This document shows positions 24,184-34,179 of a stretch of 64,000 bases of DNA, piece after piece. The notes under the pieces were generated by a model, which was not told the DNA's origin, made no database searches, and saw nothing but the letters and a program-made list of their open reading frames with translations. The stretch covers positions 62,001 to 126,000 of the forward strand of contig JAURVB010003594.1 in the NCBI GenBank assembly GCA_033002965.1. Direction: 5' to 3'. The translations under genes and the position numbers were made by a program. This stretch comes from Piper betle. Lineage: Eukaryota > Streptophyta > Magnoliopsida > Piperales > Piperaceae. Within the stretch, counting starts at the first letter, position 1. Every line of letters begins with the position of its first letter.

Positions 24184-27100
24184 GTAGCTGTTAACTTGCG
24201 CGATGCACGACTAAGGATTTGAAATAAATCCTAAATATAATAGAAATCAAAACAAATTCTAATTACAATAAAAAAGTATCAAAGGACTAGAAACAAATCT
24301 TAATTACAATAGAAAAGTGATATTTTTATTAATAGAAAATAAAATAGTAATTGTAAAACACACGATTCGAGTCAGGGTTTTATATTCAAAATCGATCGAT
24401 TCGACCATTATTTTTGAGTCCAGTCAGTTTCAGAACACATGTACTGAGCTGACGCCATAGTCATCATGTGTACCTAAGTATATGATGATAACGTCACGAA
24501 CACAACAGAACAGAATGAGTTATAAAAATATATGAGAGTATGCCAATTACTTTTTTAATTTTTATATATAGTGGATCGTAGAACTAGTCTTAGGTCATTT
24601 ACTGCATTAGGACGTGTTACAGGCAATTTTGGTGAGTTGATAGTTCTAGAGTATATCATTATGATGTTTTGGTGTTTGTTTGATTTTATGGGATTTTTTC
24701 CGATTTTTTAAGATTTAATATGACTTAGTTATTATTCTTGACTCTAGCCAGACACGAGTCAAGTATTATTTACGATATTACCACCCAGTTATTTTTCTCA
24801 CCCCCTCAACCTTTCTTTCTTCTTCCCCGTCCAAACCCTAGCCGCGCCACCCTCCGCTTGTCATCGCCGCCACTGTCAACGTCGGCCTGCCACCAATCGT
24901 CGCCGCCTAGCCCCACCACGGCATCGTTGTGCCGCCCCGACCAGGCCCGACCACCATTTGGCTGCCGCGACAGCGAGAAAGCTGCACCTTTGTGTCACGC
25001 TTCCATCACCAATCGCGCCGCCAGTGACCATCGTCGCCACGTTCGAGTGGTCGCCTCAACATCCTCCACCCCCCAGCGAGCTTCCCCTACCATATCGGAG
25101 CCCATCGCCGCCCAAGCCAGCCGAATTTAGTCACCCACCACTGACCATCTGTTTTAGCCATTTTTTGGCGAGTCCGCCACCTCCGCCAACCAAGTCAATG
25201 CCGTAGACGCGTCGGGCTCACCGAGCCGGTTCCAATGGTACCCAATACCATTGTTTTCCAGCCAGTAGACGCCGCCGCCGGTTGTCGCTGAAAAACCGCT
25301 GGAAGCTGCCGAAAAATCGTCGAATCCTGCTGGAAAACCAAAATTGCTAGAATTCACCGGATGTTCCGCGGAGCTCACCCAGTCAAACCCGATTGAATTT
25401 TGGATGCCAAAGAGCGCCGAATTTGAGCTCCGAGATACGCAACAGAACCCTAGTCGTCGCCAATTGCCGACGACGTGAGGTATAATTACCTCCAAATTTA
25501 TAATTTAAACTTGATGATTGTTAGTACAAAATGCTAGGGTTGGTTTATTGATGTGATTAATGCTTAATTATGGATGAAACGATGAGTTGCATGATGAGAT
25601 TAAGTGTGAATGAAGAGTAAGTAATCTAATGAGAGCATGATAAGTGATTACGACGTAACTTAGAAAAACATGATAAGATTGATATGAATAGGAGTTAGAA
25701 TTTCTTTCATACTTATGATTATTTGATTGTTGATTGATGTTGGTTGTATTATGAGTGTGTATTGGTCATGTTGAATTTGATGCATCATTTAGTTAGCGGG
25801 CATTAGTATTTAGCTTTGATGTGTAGGTACGGAGTAGGAGCTCGTCGCTTAGGCACGATGACACAGCTTGGAGCTTCTAACAGGTCTGTTTAGGACTCGC
25901 CTCTGTTTTTACTCTATTCTATTGTATGTTTGTTTTATTACCTGCAGGACGGGTTAAGTGGCGTTTTATTGGATCCCACTTAACTCGGGTCATTTAGCCG
26001 AACAGTTTTCCGGATTAATAACCCCTCGAGGATGATTTCGAAAATAAGATCCACCACAAGTTGCCTTCGGGCCTATTATATAAATCCCTTCCCAAGCCTA
26101 TATATATAATTTTATCGAGTTTTCAGTGAGACGAGAGATGGAGAAACCGACTGCACGTACCATGAGCGGATGCTGTGACAGTCAAAATGGGCTCTGGATT
26201 AGTACAGTGGACTGTTTCATTCCCGAGGGATCCTGACAACTCCGCATTTGAGTTCCTCACACCCGGAGAACGTGGAGGTTTACAGGTACTCTTTAGTACA
26301 GCTCATGTCCAGACTTGTGGTTTAAAGGGTACTAAAGGTGACTGCCTAAGAGTACTCGGCTTTCGTGCTCAAGGCCAGCAGAAATATGGAGGTAAGGAGA
26401 GGGCTTAGGATTTGAGACCAGAAAATGAAGTAAGAAAATGCCGAGAGAGGCATCAGCAACAACAGATCAGTCAGTTCGGGACACTATCGGGTTTGCAGCC
26501 CAGCGGCTCCTCAGTAGGTGCCCTTCAGAGTGATCACGAGGAGTATATGATGTTTTCTTTCATATGAGAGTTTGCTCTCATAACCAGCTTGTTATAGTTA
26601 TTTTTCTTTCCGCACGAGTAACACTTGTTACTGACGTGTTTTTATACTATATGTAGGTAATAATCATGAGTTAGAGGAGCTAGTTTAGACGGAGGAGCAC
26701 TGTTGTCACTTGTACACATGTCAGTCGATTGAGTAATTATATTGTGTTTATGATGTTATTATATGGTGAATGGTGTGATTAAATGCTTGAGACATGATGA
26801 TGTGACATGATTAATGTTAAAACATGATGATAGAATGTGAAACATGAATAGATTGCGCAATGGAAACGTTGTGGGTTGAGACCCAAGTTCTAGAATGAGT
26901 TTACAACATATTAAATTATGTATTATTTTGACAGGGTGGACCCTAATTGCACTTTTAGGGGAGACTCTGTTTGTTTGATTTTAGAATTTTTATTAATTTT
27001 GATCGTAATCGTATTGTTGTATGAATTACCTTGCATGTCATCCATATAGTATCATATTAAGATTTTGTGCATTTAACCATGCATGACGAGTCGTATCTTC

Positions 27101-27514
27101 ATCTTAAGACGCCGAGATTAGATACGCATGAGTTGGGTTCGGGTTAGCCGACCTAACTGGGGCCTGTAATATGCCGGTCCGGTTCACCAGCGTGGACTAG
27201 ATTAATTATATTATAAAATAATAAGATGACATGGGCAAAACAAATCTTAATTATAATAGAAAAGTATTATAAGATTCGAAACATATCTTAATTACAATAA
27301 AAAATAAAATGTTTATTAATAGGAAATAAATAGTAATATTATAAAATAATTAGATGACACATGGCAGCACACATGGCAAAACAAATCTTAATTATAATAG
27401 AAAAATATTAAAGGATAAAAAAATATTTTTTATTAAAGTGTAATATTATAAAATAATTAGAGGACATGTGACAATATCGTATTAAAAGTCCTCTGTTTTA
27501 TATATTAGTATAGA
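24184..27514 (-). mobile_element. Non-autonomous Helitron split by an LTR insertion
   Basis: On the minus strand the element starts TCTATACTAATATATAAAAC at 27514, the typical plant Helitron 5' end, preceded by A. It ends near 24184 as CAGCTAC followed by T, just after a GC-rich CGTGCATCGCGC hairpin-type segment, as Helitron 3' ends do (canonical CTRR; the last base deviates). Own sequence is about 480 bp and holds repeated AAACAAATCTTAATTACAATA units, too short to encode RepHel. The sequence TTAATAG-AAATAAA-TAGTAAT is interrupted at 24351 and resumes near 27201, where the LTR sits. Confidence 0.65.
24352..27200 (+). mobile_element. LTR of the same family (copy B), right terminus eroded
   Basis: Starts TGTAAAACACACGATTCGAG at 24352, the same terminus as copy A read on the minus strand. 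The A/B alignment runs through the GACTC...GAGTC block, a CpG-rich block (24830-25480), TATATAAATCCC at 26077, and the segment TCCCGAGGGATCCTGACAAC near 26221. The last about 25 bp differ after GGTTCACC, so the right end is eroded or recombined. No internal domain. It is inserted in the Helitron, so it is younger than that element. Confidence 0.75.
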
Positions 27515-27535
27515 TTTAGACTTGTCTATCTTTGG

Positions 27536-28200
27536 ACTAGGGATGAGTTCGAATGTCTGATATATGTAAATATGATCTCAATCTAGCCATTTATATCCAA
27601 TCAGAAAGATCGAATTCAGGTTCGAATTTTTTGGATATATAATTTATCTAAAAATATTTGGATCAAATATGGATTTAGGGTGATCTGATCCATATTTGAT
27701 CTAATTGATATTTTATAAAATTATATTTTAAAATATTTAGAATAATTTTTAAAATTTTTATATTAAAATATATATTATTTATATTGTTTTAGTCTGTCGA
27801 GTCGGATGTGGATCGGATAATAGTTTGGTAGATTCGGATTGGATATATATTATATTCTGACTAAGGATGAGTTTAGATGTCTAATATTTATGAATCTAAT
27901 CTCAATCTAGTCGTTTATATCCAATCCGAAAGATTGAATTTGGGTTCAGACTTTTCAGAATATAATATATCCAAAAATATTTAGATCAAATATAGATTTA
28001 GGGTGATATGATCCATATTTGATCTAATTAATATTTCATAAAATTATATTTTAAAATATTTAGAATAATATTTTTTAATTTTTATATTAATATTTATATT
28101 ATTTATATTATTTTAATAAATCGAGTCCAATGTAAATCAAATAATAATTTTGTAAATTCAGATTATATATATCCAATCTATATCCGATCCAAACTTATCA
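27536..28200. repeat. Tandem duplication, about 324-bp unit, two copies
   Basis: Unit 1 begins ACTAGGGATGAG at 27536 and unit 2 begins ACTAAGGATGAG at 27860. Shared landmarks include ATCTCAATCTAG, TTTATATCCAATC, GATCAAATAT and TTTAGGGTGAT. Divergence of several percent shows that the duplication is not recent. A looser relative with GGATATATC-type motifs occurs near 43040-43500. No coding capacity. Confidence 0.75.
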
Positions 28201-28953
28201 TATTACCAATAATACCGACTATCATCGTTGCACCTGAAAAAAAAATCATCTAAGCGATTAATGCCAATGACCAAATATGCTTTCTTTGGTGTCATTTATC
28301 ATCCGTTCAACACAACAAGGTGGTGTGGAGAGTGGAGACGCGTAGTCAACATTGACCGAGAGAAAACATAGCTGCATCGAACACGGAAACCTCGCGTTGC
28401 CCAAAGATCACACTCATCTACACGTTGACCAATAAACCTCCATCATGAAAATGCGGTTCTCATAACAACGACCATGGCTTTTATTTTCTTTGACATTCAT
28501 TCATGACCCATAACTATATTTTTGTTGCCGACCATATATTTGAGGAAGAAATTGTATGCAAAATAGCTAGCTTACAAACTAAGTATGGAATGGAAGGGTA
28601 TGAGTGTGGCTTGGAGGTTCTTTTCTTTGATTTGAAGTAAAGACTTGCCACATCAATTAGGTAGTAGTAGTGGGAATTTTTAAATATAGTTTTAAAATTC
28701 TTGGTGTTAAAAAAATCGTGAATAACTAGCTCCTTAGTGATAAATTTTGTGACTGACTCAATATGATTCCTTAATTCCAAGTTCTCAAGCAATAAAAGTT
28801 ATTAAAATGTGTTATTTTTTTAGTTTAGTTGGATCGATATTTTAAAGTTTGATAAATTACATGTTGGTCAATTTCAAGTTTCAAAGTGAGCACTATAAAC
28901 TAATTCCATACAACTTTTTAGTTATGAAGTTGAAAATTATTGTATAAATTGGA
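28201..28953. other. Intergenic, no gene seen
   Basis: Contains W-box-like TTGACC/GTCAAC motifs at about 28350-28425, but no exon or domain that I recognise. Confidence 0.4.
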
Positions 28954-28965
28954 GTCAAGTCCACT

Positions 28966-29856
28966 GTTAGCACGAACTCGGCCGATTCCGTGTGGAATCG
29001 ACCGATTTAAATCGGATCGGCGCGATGCCGATCCGATTTCGGGGCCGACTCGAGTCGGCCTCGGAATCGGCCAAGTTCGGCCGATTCCGACCCGATTTAA
29101 CTCGGAATCGGAATCGACCGATTTAAATCGGAATCATTTTTTTAATGAAATTACTAAAATACCCTAGGTATGATTTTTATTAAATTATTTAAGCATGGGT
29201 AAAATGGTAATTTGGATTTTAAAAACCTAAAAATCAAACCCGCTCCCCCCGTCGCCGCCGCTCGTCCGCCCGCCGCCGCCCCGTTTCCGCCCTCCGCCGT
29301 GCTCCCCGACTGCAGGCTCGCCGCCGACCGGGCTACCAACCTTGCCGCCGACCTCGCAACGTCGCCGCCGAAGTGTGGCCGGACCAAATCGGGTTGTGAC
29401 GCACGAATCGCCGCGACTCACCGCTGACTCGCCGCCGCTCCGGGCCGCCTCGCCGCCGGCTGCGGGCCGCTGACTGTTCGTCCGACCGGGCTGCCGACAT
29501 CGCCGCCGACCGGGCGGCGGCGGCGGCGAGGGTAAAGAGTGGCATTCTCGTAATTAAAGTTGACTCGAGTCTAACTCGAGTCAAAAATAATAATTAATTC
29601 TAAATAATTTAAAAAAAATCTTAAAAATATTTAAAAATATCAGAAACTATAATACACAGAATAATATCAAAATAACATCAATACCCAATTTTAATATATT
29701 TATATTATAAATTGTCAAATTATTATATATGACCGATTAAATTAATTTGGACCGATTCAACTGAACCGATTCTTGGCCGATTCAGACCGATTCCGATTCC
29801 GATTCCGACTCCCTGGCAAACCGATTCCGATTCTGATTCCGATTCATGCAACCATG
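28966..29856. mobile_element. Non-autonomous DNA element with CGGAATCGG subterminal arrays
   Basis: Flanked by an identical 12-mer GTCAAGTCCACT (28954-28965 and 29857-29868), indicating insertion with target duplication plus some end identity. The ends form an imperfect inverted pair (GTTAGCACGAACTCGG at the left; GTTGCATGAATCGG on the reverse strand at the right). Both subterminal zones are packed with CCGATTCCGATT-type units. The middle (29227-29530) is GC-rich. The segment 29545-29640 matches the LTR family (CTCGTAATT...GACTCGAGTC...AAAATAATAA) as found at 21670-21760. No transposase. Class is probably hAT or Mutator-like. Confidence 0.55.
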
Positions 29857-30059
29857 GTCAAGTCCACTTCATAGTAATAGTGTGTCGAATCCGAGTCTCT
29901 ATCTAGTTCCTACATTTTATATTTATACCTCATGAGTAAATAAAAAAGTTTGATACTATAAAAGTATTTTGCATAGTGCACACAATAAGTGGATAAAACA
30001 AGTTGAGCGAGGACAAGGAAGAAGGAATTGATGTAAATTATAAAATTGAGGACATGATG

Positions 30060-30350
30060 AAAAGAATGAAGCTAATTAGACTTAAAGGAGGATATTGAAA
30101 AATAAATCTAATTTTGATACTTAATTAGGCTTAAATGAGATGTTGGAAGTTAAGTTTAATTTTGTTATCAAAATATTTTTGGTAAGTGAAGAGTTGAACA
30201 AAATATGAAAAGGTAACATTGAATGTGGATATAAACCTATTAATGATGAAGAATGTTGAAAAGTAAACCTAATTTTGTTAGATAACAAAATTAGGTTTAA
30301 CTTACAACATCCTCCTTTAAGCTTAATCAAATATCAAAATTAAACATACC
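30060..30350. repeat. Inverted-repeat miniature element with a perfect 17-bp-arm hairpin
   Basis: 30264-30299 is a perfect palindrome: 17-bp arms reading TAAACCTAATTTTGTTA, with a 2-base loop. Larger imperfect arms surround it: CTTAAAGGAGGATATTG and AGGCTTAAATGAGATGTTGG to the left, CAACATCCTCCTTTAAGCTT to the right. This fits a foldback or MITE-type element. Exact ends are unclear. Confidence 0.6.
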
Positions 30351-32474
30351 CATTTGTCAAGCCTCTAATAACTCCCGCTAACAAAGTCAGTTCACTTGCC
30401 TTAAAAAAGAAATGTTTTATTTGTTAAACTTTCTAGAAAAATAATGTTTCATTTGTCAATATGGTTCAAAAACAATAGTTAATAATAGAATTGTGGCCTA
30501 TGAAAGTTGGATTGATATACTCCAATCGCAAATTGGGTAATTTTTGGCGAGAGACCGGCTCTTTCAATGCATGTAATTTACTTGTAAAACAATAAATAAG
30601 GAAAATTTAATGAAATTATATATTATAATGTTGGTTCTTGAATTATCACCCCCCGCCCCAAGTGTAACATGATAGACATCGATCATTCCTTCAAATTAAT
30701 TAGCCAAATTAAAATTTACCCACCGATAAACATTAGATGTGAGACTATCTTTATAAATATCGGGTTGCTACGTGCCAGTAAAAATAATTAACCATCTAAA
30801 AATCTATATTATATACCTAAAAATACCCTTAAATGTCAAGGCAAATTGAATTACCAGTGTGGTCCAAGTCCAGACAAGGAAGATGAAGACATGCCGGCCA
30901 GCCCATGCTGCAGAACCGAAGCTTTTATTGTCTTGCAGTTGGAGGGGTCCATTAATAATATCTAATATGGGCCCCAAAATAAAATAACCAAAGTATCTCT
31001 ATTGTAGTACTACATATATATGGATATGGGTAAGTCATATCTTTTATGATATTGAGGGCCCAATATCAATAAACCATGGGCCTCTGGGCCCACATGTAGG
31101 GATTTTTGGGCCCACATAATTTTCCCTTCCTCCTACACCTTTAGGCAAGTGCAAGCGCTGGTGATAACATTGTTTCATGAGTTGGTTGGAAATTCACATT
31201 CAATGGTTACTACCATGTTCTCAATGATATGGATAAGAAAGTGACAACCTAAATCTTCATCCTCATTTTTCCTTCGTTATAATAATTTGTTCAATGTTCC
31301 GATTGTAGTGAGATGACGTCGATCGAGTCCCCGTGTTACCAAATAATTGGTTTTGAGGGCAAGCACGTTTTTTCCGATGTTATGTCTTTCCTGATGCCAA
31401 CCCTTATTGATCGTTAGGGTTGTTGATTAGGAGATGTGGTACGAGGCCAACGAATGTTAGATGTTGTACTTGTTTAAAGTGAAAACTAATTGAGAGAGAA
31501 CTTCAAGTATTGCTCTTTTTACTTATTTCCTTGTTCCAAAAGGTCCTATATAATTAGATTCGACAGATTGATTTAATACCCACGTTTTCCCATCAGAGTT
31601 CTTCGGTACTCTGACTCAATTCGACATGTCATAGCGAATCCTATGAAATCATGAAGTGAATTCGCCTCGGAGAGTTTTGGAATTTAAAAAAAATTAAAAC
31701 TGTGTTCAACCTTATACAAAATTATTGGAGGAAAATTAGTGTCAATGTTATTTTATTGTTGCCTACATATCTCAATTAATGATAATAATACCAGTGAGTT
31801 ATTAGACGTTCAATTCACCTCCCTTGAAGATACATTAGATCCATCGAACTATGATAAAAATATTGTTTTCTGATCTTTAGAACAAAACCATAGGAGTGAT
31901 GTCTTTTTGTAAACCATGCATGCAATCACACTCTCACAGAGCCTTATCTGCAAGTTATTATTGGTTAGTGTCTTGTTTATAGCTAGCCAAGAGTACTTGC
32001 ATTGTACCCAAAAGACAACCAAACAATATTGTGTTCTATAGATTATAAACAACTCATGTCCTATGCAATGTGCATCTTCCGTATTGCACATTTCTTTCCC
32101 AGGTTACATGCATCTATAGCTTGCAGGAATGACCTAACAACTAACACTTGTTTGTTCATCTATCTTTCTTGTAATATAGATCTTAAACTTGTTGGGTTAT
32201 TCATGATTTGGAGGAAGATGGATTGCTTTTGAGTTTTAATGGGTAGATCACTTAAAATGTCATTTTGTAAGATGTGGATACATTGGAGGCCACACAAGAG
32301 AAGGTTCCTCTTCTCAACATCAGCCTTTGTGCCTTAGCATCGATCCTTTTCTCTGCATGCCTTGTCTATTTCACTTCATTTGTCCTCAGCCATGCTTTAG
32401 GCAGATTGGAGAGACAAAATTTTTGGGAGTCATTATATGAAAAATGCCTATATATGGATTTGAGTTTCCATCTT
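30351..32474. other. Intergenic with an orphan promoter-like motif cluster
   Basis: No gene is recognised, although 30965-31115 has a dense set of GGGCCC/TGGGCC motifs. Short open frames at 32002-32232 and 32274-32477 have no recognised family; the second starts with GTG. Confidence 0.4.
30965..31115. promoter_or_regulatory. Cluster of TGGGCC/GGCCCA motifs without an assigned gene
   Basis: ATGGGCCCC near 30967, GGGCCCAATA near 31047, ATGGGCCTCTGGGCCCACAT at 31077-31096 and TTGGGCCCACAT near 31108. Such site II clusters normally lie within 200 bp of a transcription start; none is evident here. Confidence 0.4.
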
Positions 32475-32737
32475 TAGGGTTGTTAAATGAACGAGCGAGC
32501 TAAGCTTAGCTTGTGCTCGAACTTGACTCGAATAGTTGGAAATTTGTTCGAACTCAACTTAAGATCGAACAAGTTTTAAACATATACGCTCGAAATTAAC
32601 TAGTATATTTTTAATGTTATTCGATTTTGGCTCGTGCTTGAATATACTTAAACTATTTAATTTTGAAGAATTCGAAATTAACTCATTTATAAGGTCGAAA
32701 GTAGCTCATAAGTTGATTCGTTCAATTACCAGCCTTA
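32475..32737. mobile_element. hAT-like miniature inverted-repeat element, 263 bp
   Basis: Left end TAGGGTTGTTAAATGAACGA and, on the reverse strand, right end TAAGGCTGGTAATTGAACGA form terminal inverted repeats of hAT type. The 8-mers next to them, TCCATCTT (32467-32474) and TCCACTTT (32738-32745), are near-identical, as expected for the 8-bp hAT target duplication. The inside is rich in CTCGAAC and GAACTC motifs. No transposase. Confidence 0.65.
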
Positions 32738-33046
32738 TCCACTTTTATCATTCATGATGAATGTGGCCAAGGACAAGTTTTTATATATGTCTGTACATGT
32801 GTTTTTTATGAGACAGTCATTTAAATGGCCTAAGCAATATATCTAAGCTAGCTAGTAGTGCTTTTTTCAATTTGGTTTTTGGATATGTCTGAGTGGAAAA
32901 ATTAAGTAGATCATGTTCTTTGATTGGAACACGCATTTATCTAAATGAAACTACAATTATATCTGCACCTTTGGAACATACTTGAGATATATGTGAACCA
33001 AAGCTTATTAATATGCATAGGCCTTAATTTGGTTTTTGGCCTAACA

Positions 33047-33240
33047 CACTACAAGAAAATAAGGATTGGTAACAATAAAATTTGTCACTAATATAAAAGA
33101 AATTTAAAGAAAATTTTAGTGACCATGTTTTTTTTGTGTCAAATCTAGAGCTCCAGTTCCAAATTTGTCATTAGTGATACCCTAATGATACCATGTTTTG
33201 ATTTAATGACATTCAGCTTAAACCAATGTCAAAGTTTTGT
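33047..33240 (+). mobile_element. CACTA (En/Spm)-type terminus, solitary
   Basis: CACTACAAGAAAAT at 33047 is the classic CACTA terminal sequence. It is followed by subterminal repeats in both orientations (TTTGTCACTAA, TTTAGTGACCA, TTTGTCATTAGTGA). I found no matching TTTTCTTGTAGTG end, so the element is truncated or its other end has degraded. Confidence 0.55.
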
Positions 33241-33659
33241 ATTTTGACAAGCTTAAACCTACTCTGAATAATTTGAGTTATATATAATATACCATGAATG
33301 TAGTTCAATTTTAAGGCTTTAGGTGCTCCAAAAATTCTTGTTGCTAATTCTCAATTATTAATGAGGAAGGTTAGTATTAGCTGTTGCTGATTTAATTAAG
33401 AATATACATCATCTTTTAAATTTGGCCACCCATTCAAATCATATGCCTGTAATATTTTTGATATAGACAAAAATATCCTTATTATCTAACTATTCTTGTA
33501 ATCCCACGGTTGATATTAAAGTCAGCTTACATGAAAAGCATCAATTGCAGTTGATTATATTAATTATTCTCATGATTAATTTCGACAAATTATTTTTGGA
33601 TCACTAAACTGTACTCCTACCCACCCCAATTCATTTTAGAGCCATGGTTGGTTAAATAT

Positions 33660-34175
33660 ATTGTTTTCGTCTTTAAAATGGGCTTGGGCTTTGCCAATTA
33701 TTACTGGTTTGGCCCATGGGCTGGGGTTTCTAGGGCTTAAATAGGTCTAAAAAATTGAGCCAATTATTAAACTTCAGTTTTTTGAGCATATTAATTCTGT
33801 TTAAGGAACTTGGGAAAAAAATTTGCTTAAAGAAACAGAATTGTAAGAAGATGTAAATATTTTCCCCACTGTCCAAATTTTTTAAGAAATAAAATACACA
33901 AATTTGTTTTGTTTTTGTCCAAACCACAATTCCGTTATTTATTTTTAATTTTAATATATGTGTGGGAGTCAATCTAGGCACTCAAAGGGCATCAGATGAC
34001 GTCATGTCAGAAGCAAACAAGTGGAGGGTAAATTGGGAAATAAATAACTTGGGGGAGAATTCCCACGCGCTGTCCCCGGTGGGCCCCAAAGTCTGCTATT
34101 TTGTCGCGTAGATGTCACGTACATTGTACTGTGGGGCCCACTCCCCCAATCCCCCAATAATCGGCCGGCTCGAGC
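33660..34175. promoter_or_regulatory. Promoter-like region without an assigned gene
   Basis: Contains TGGGCTTGGGCTTTG, GGCCCATGGGCTGGGG and TTTCTAGGGCTTAAATA (telo-box-like) at 33678-33745, a perfect TGACGTCA bZIP palindrome at 33997-34004, and GTGGGCCCC/GGGGCCCAC at about 34079 and 34133. No downstream coding exon was recognised on either strand. Confidence 0.35.
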
Positions 34176-34179
34176 TCTT

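Noticed and set aside
24738..25495. Pro/Ser-rich open frames near 25 kb
   Set aside because: They occupy the GC-rich block of LTR copy B, corresponding to the block in copy A.
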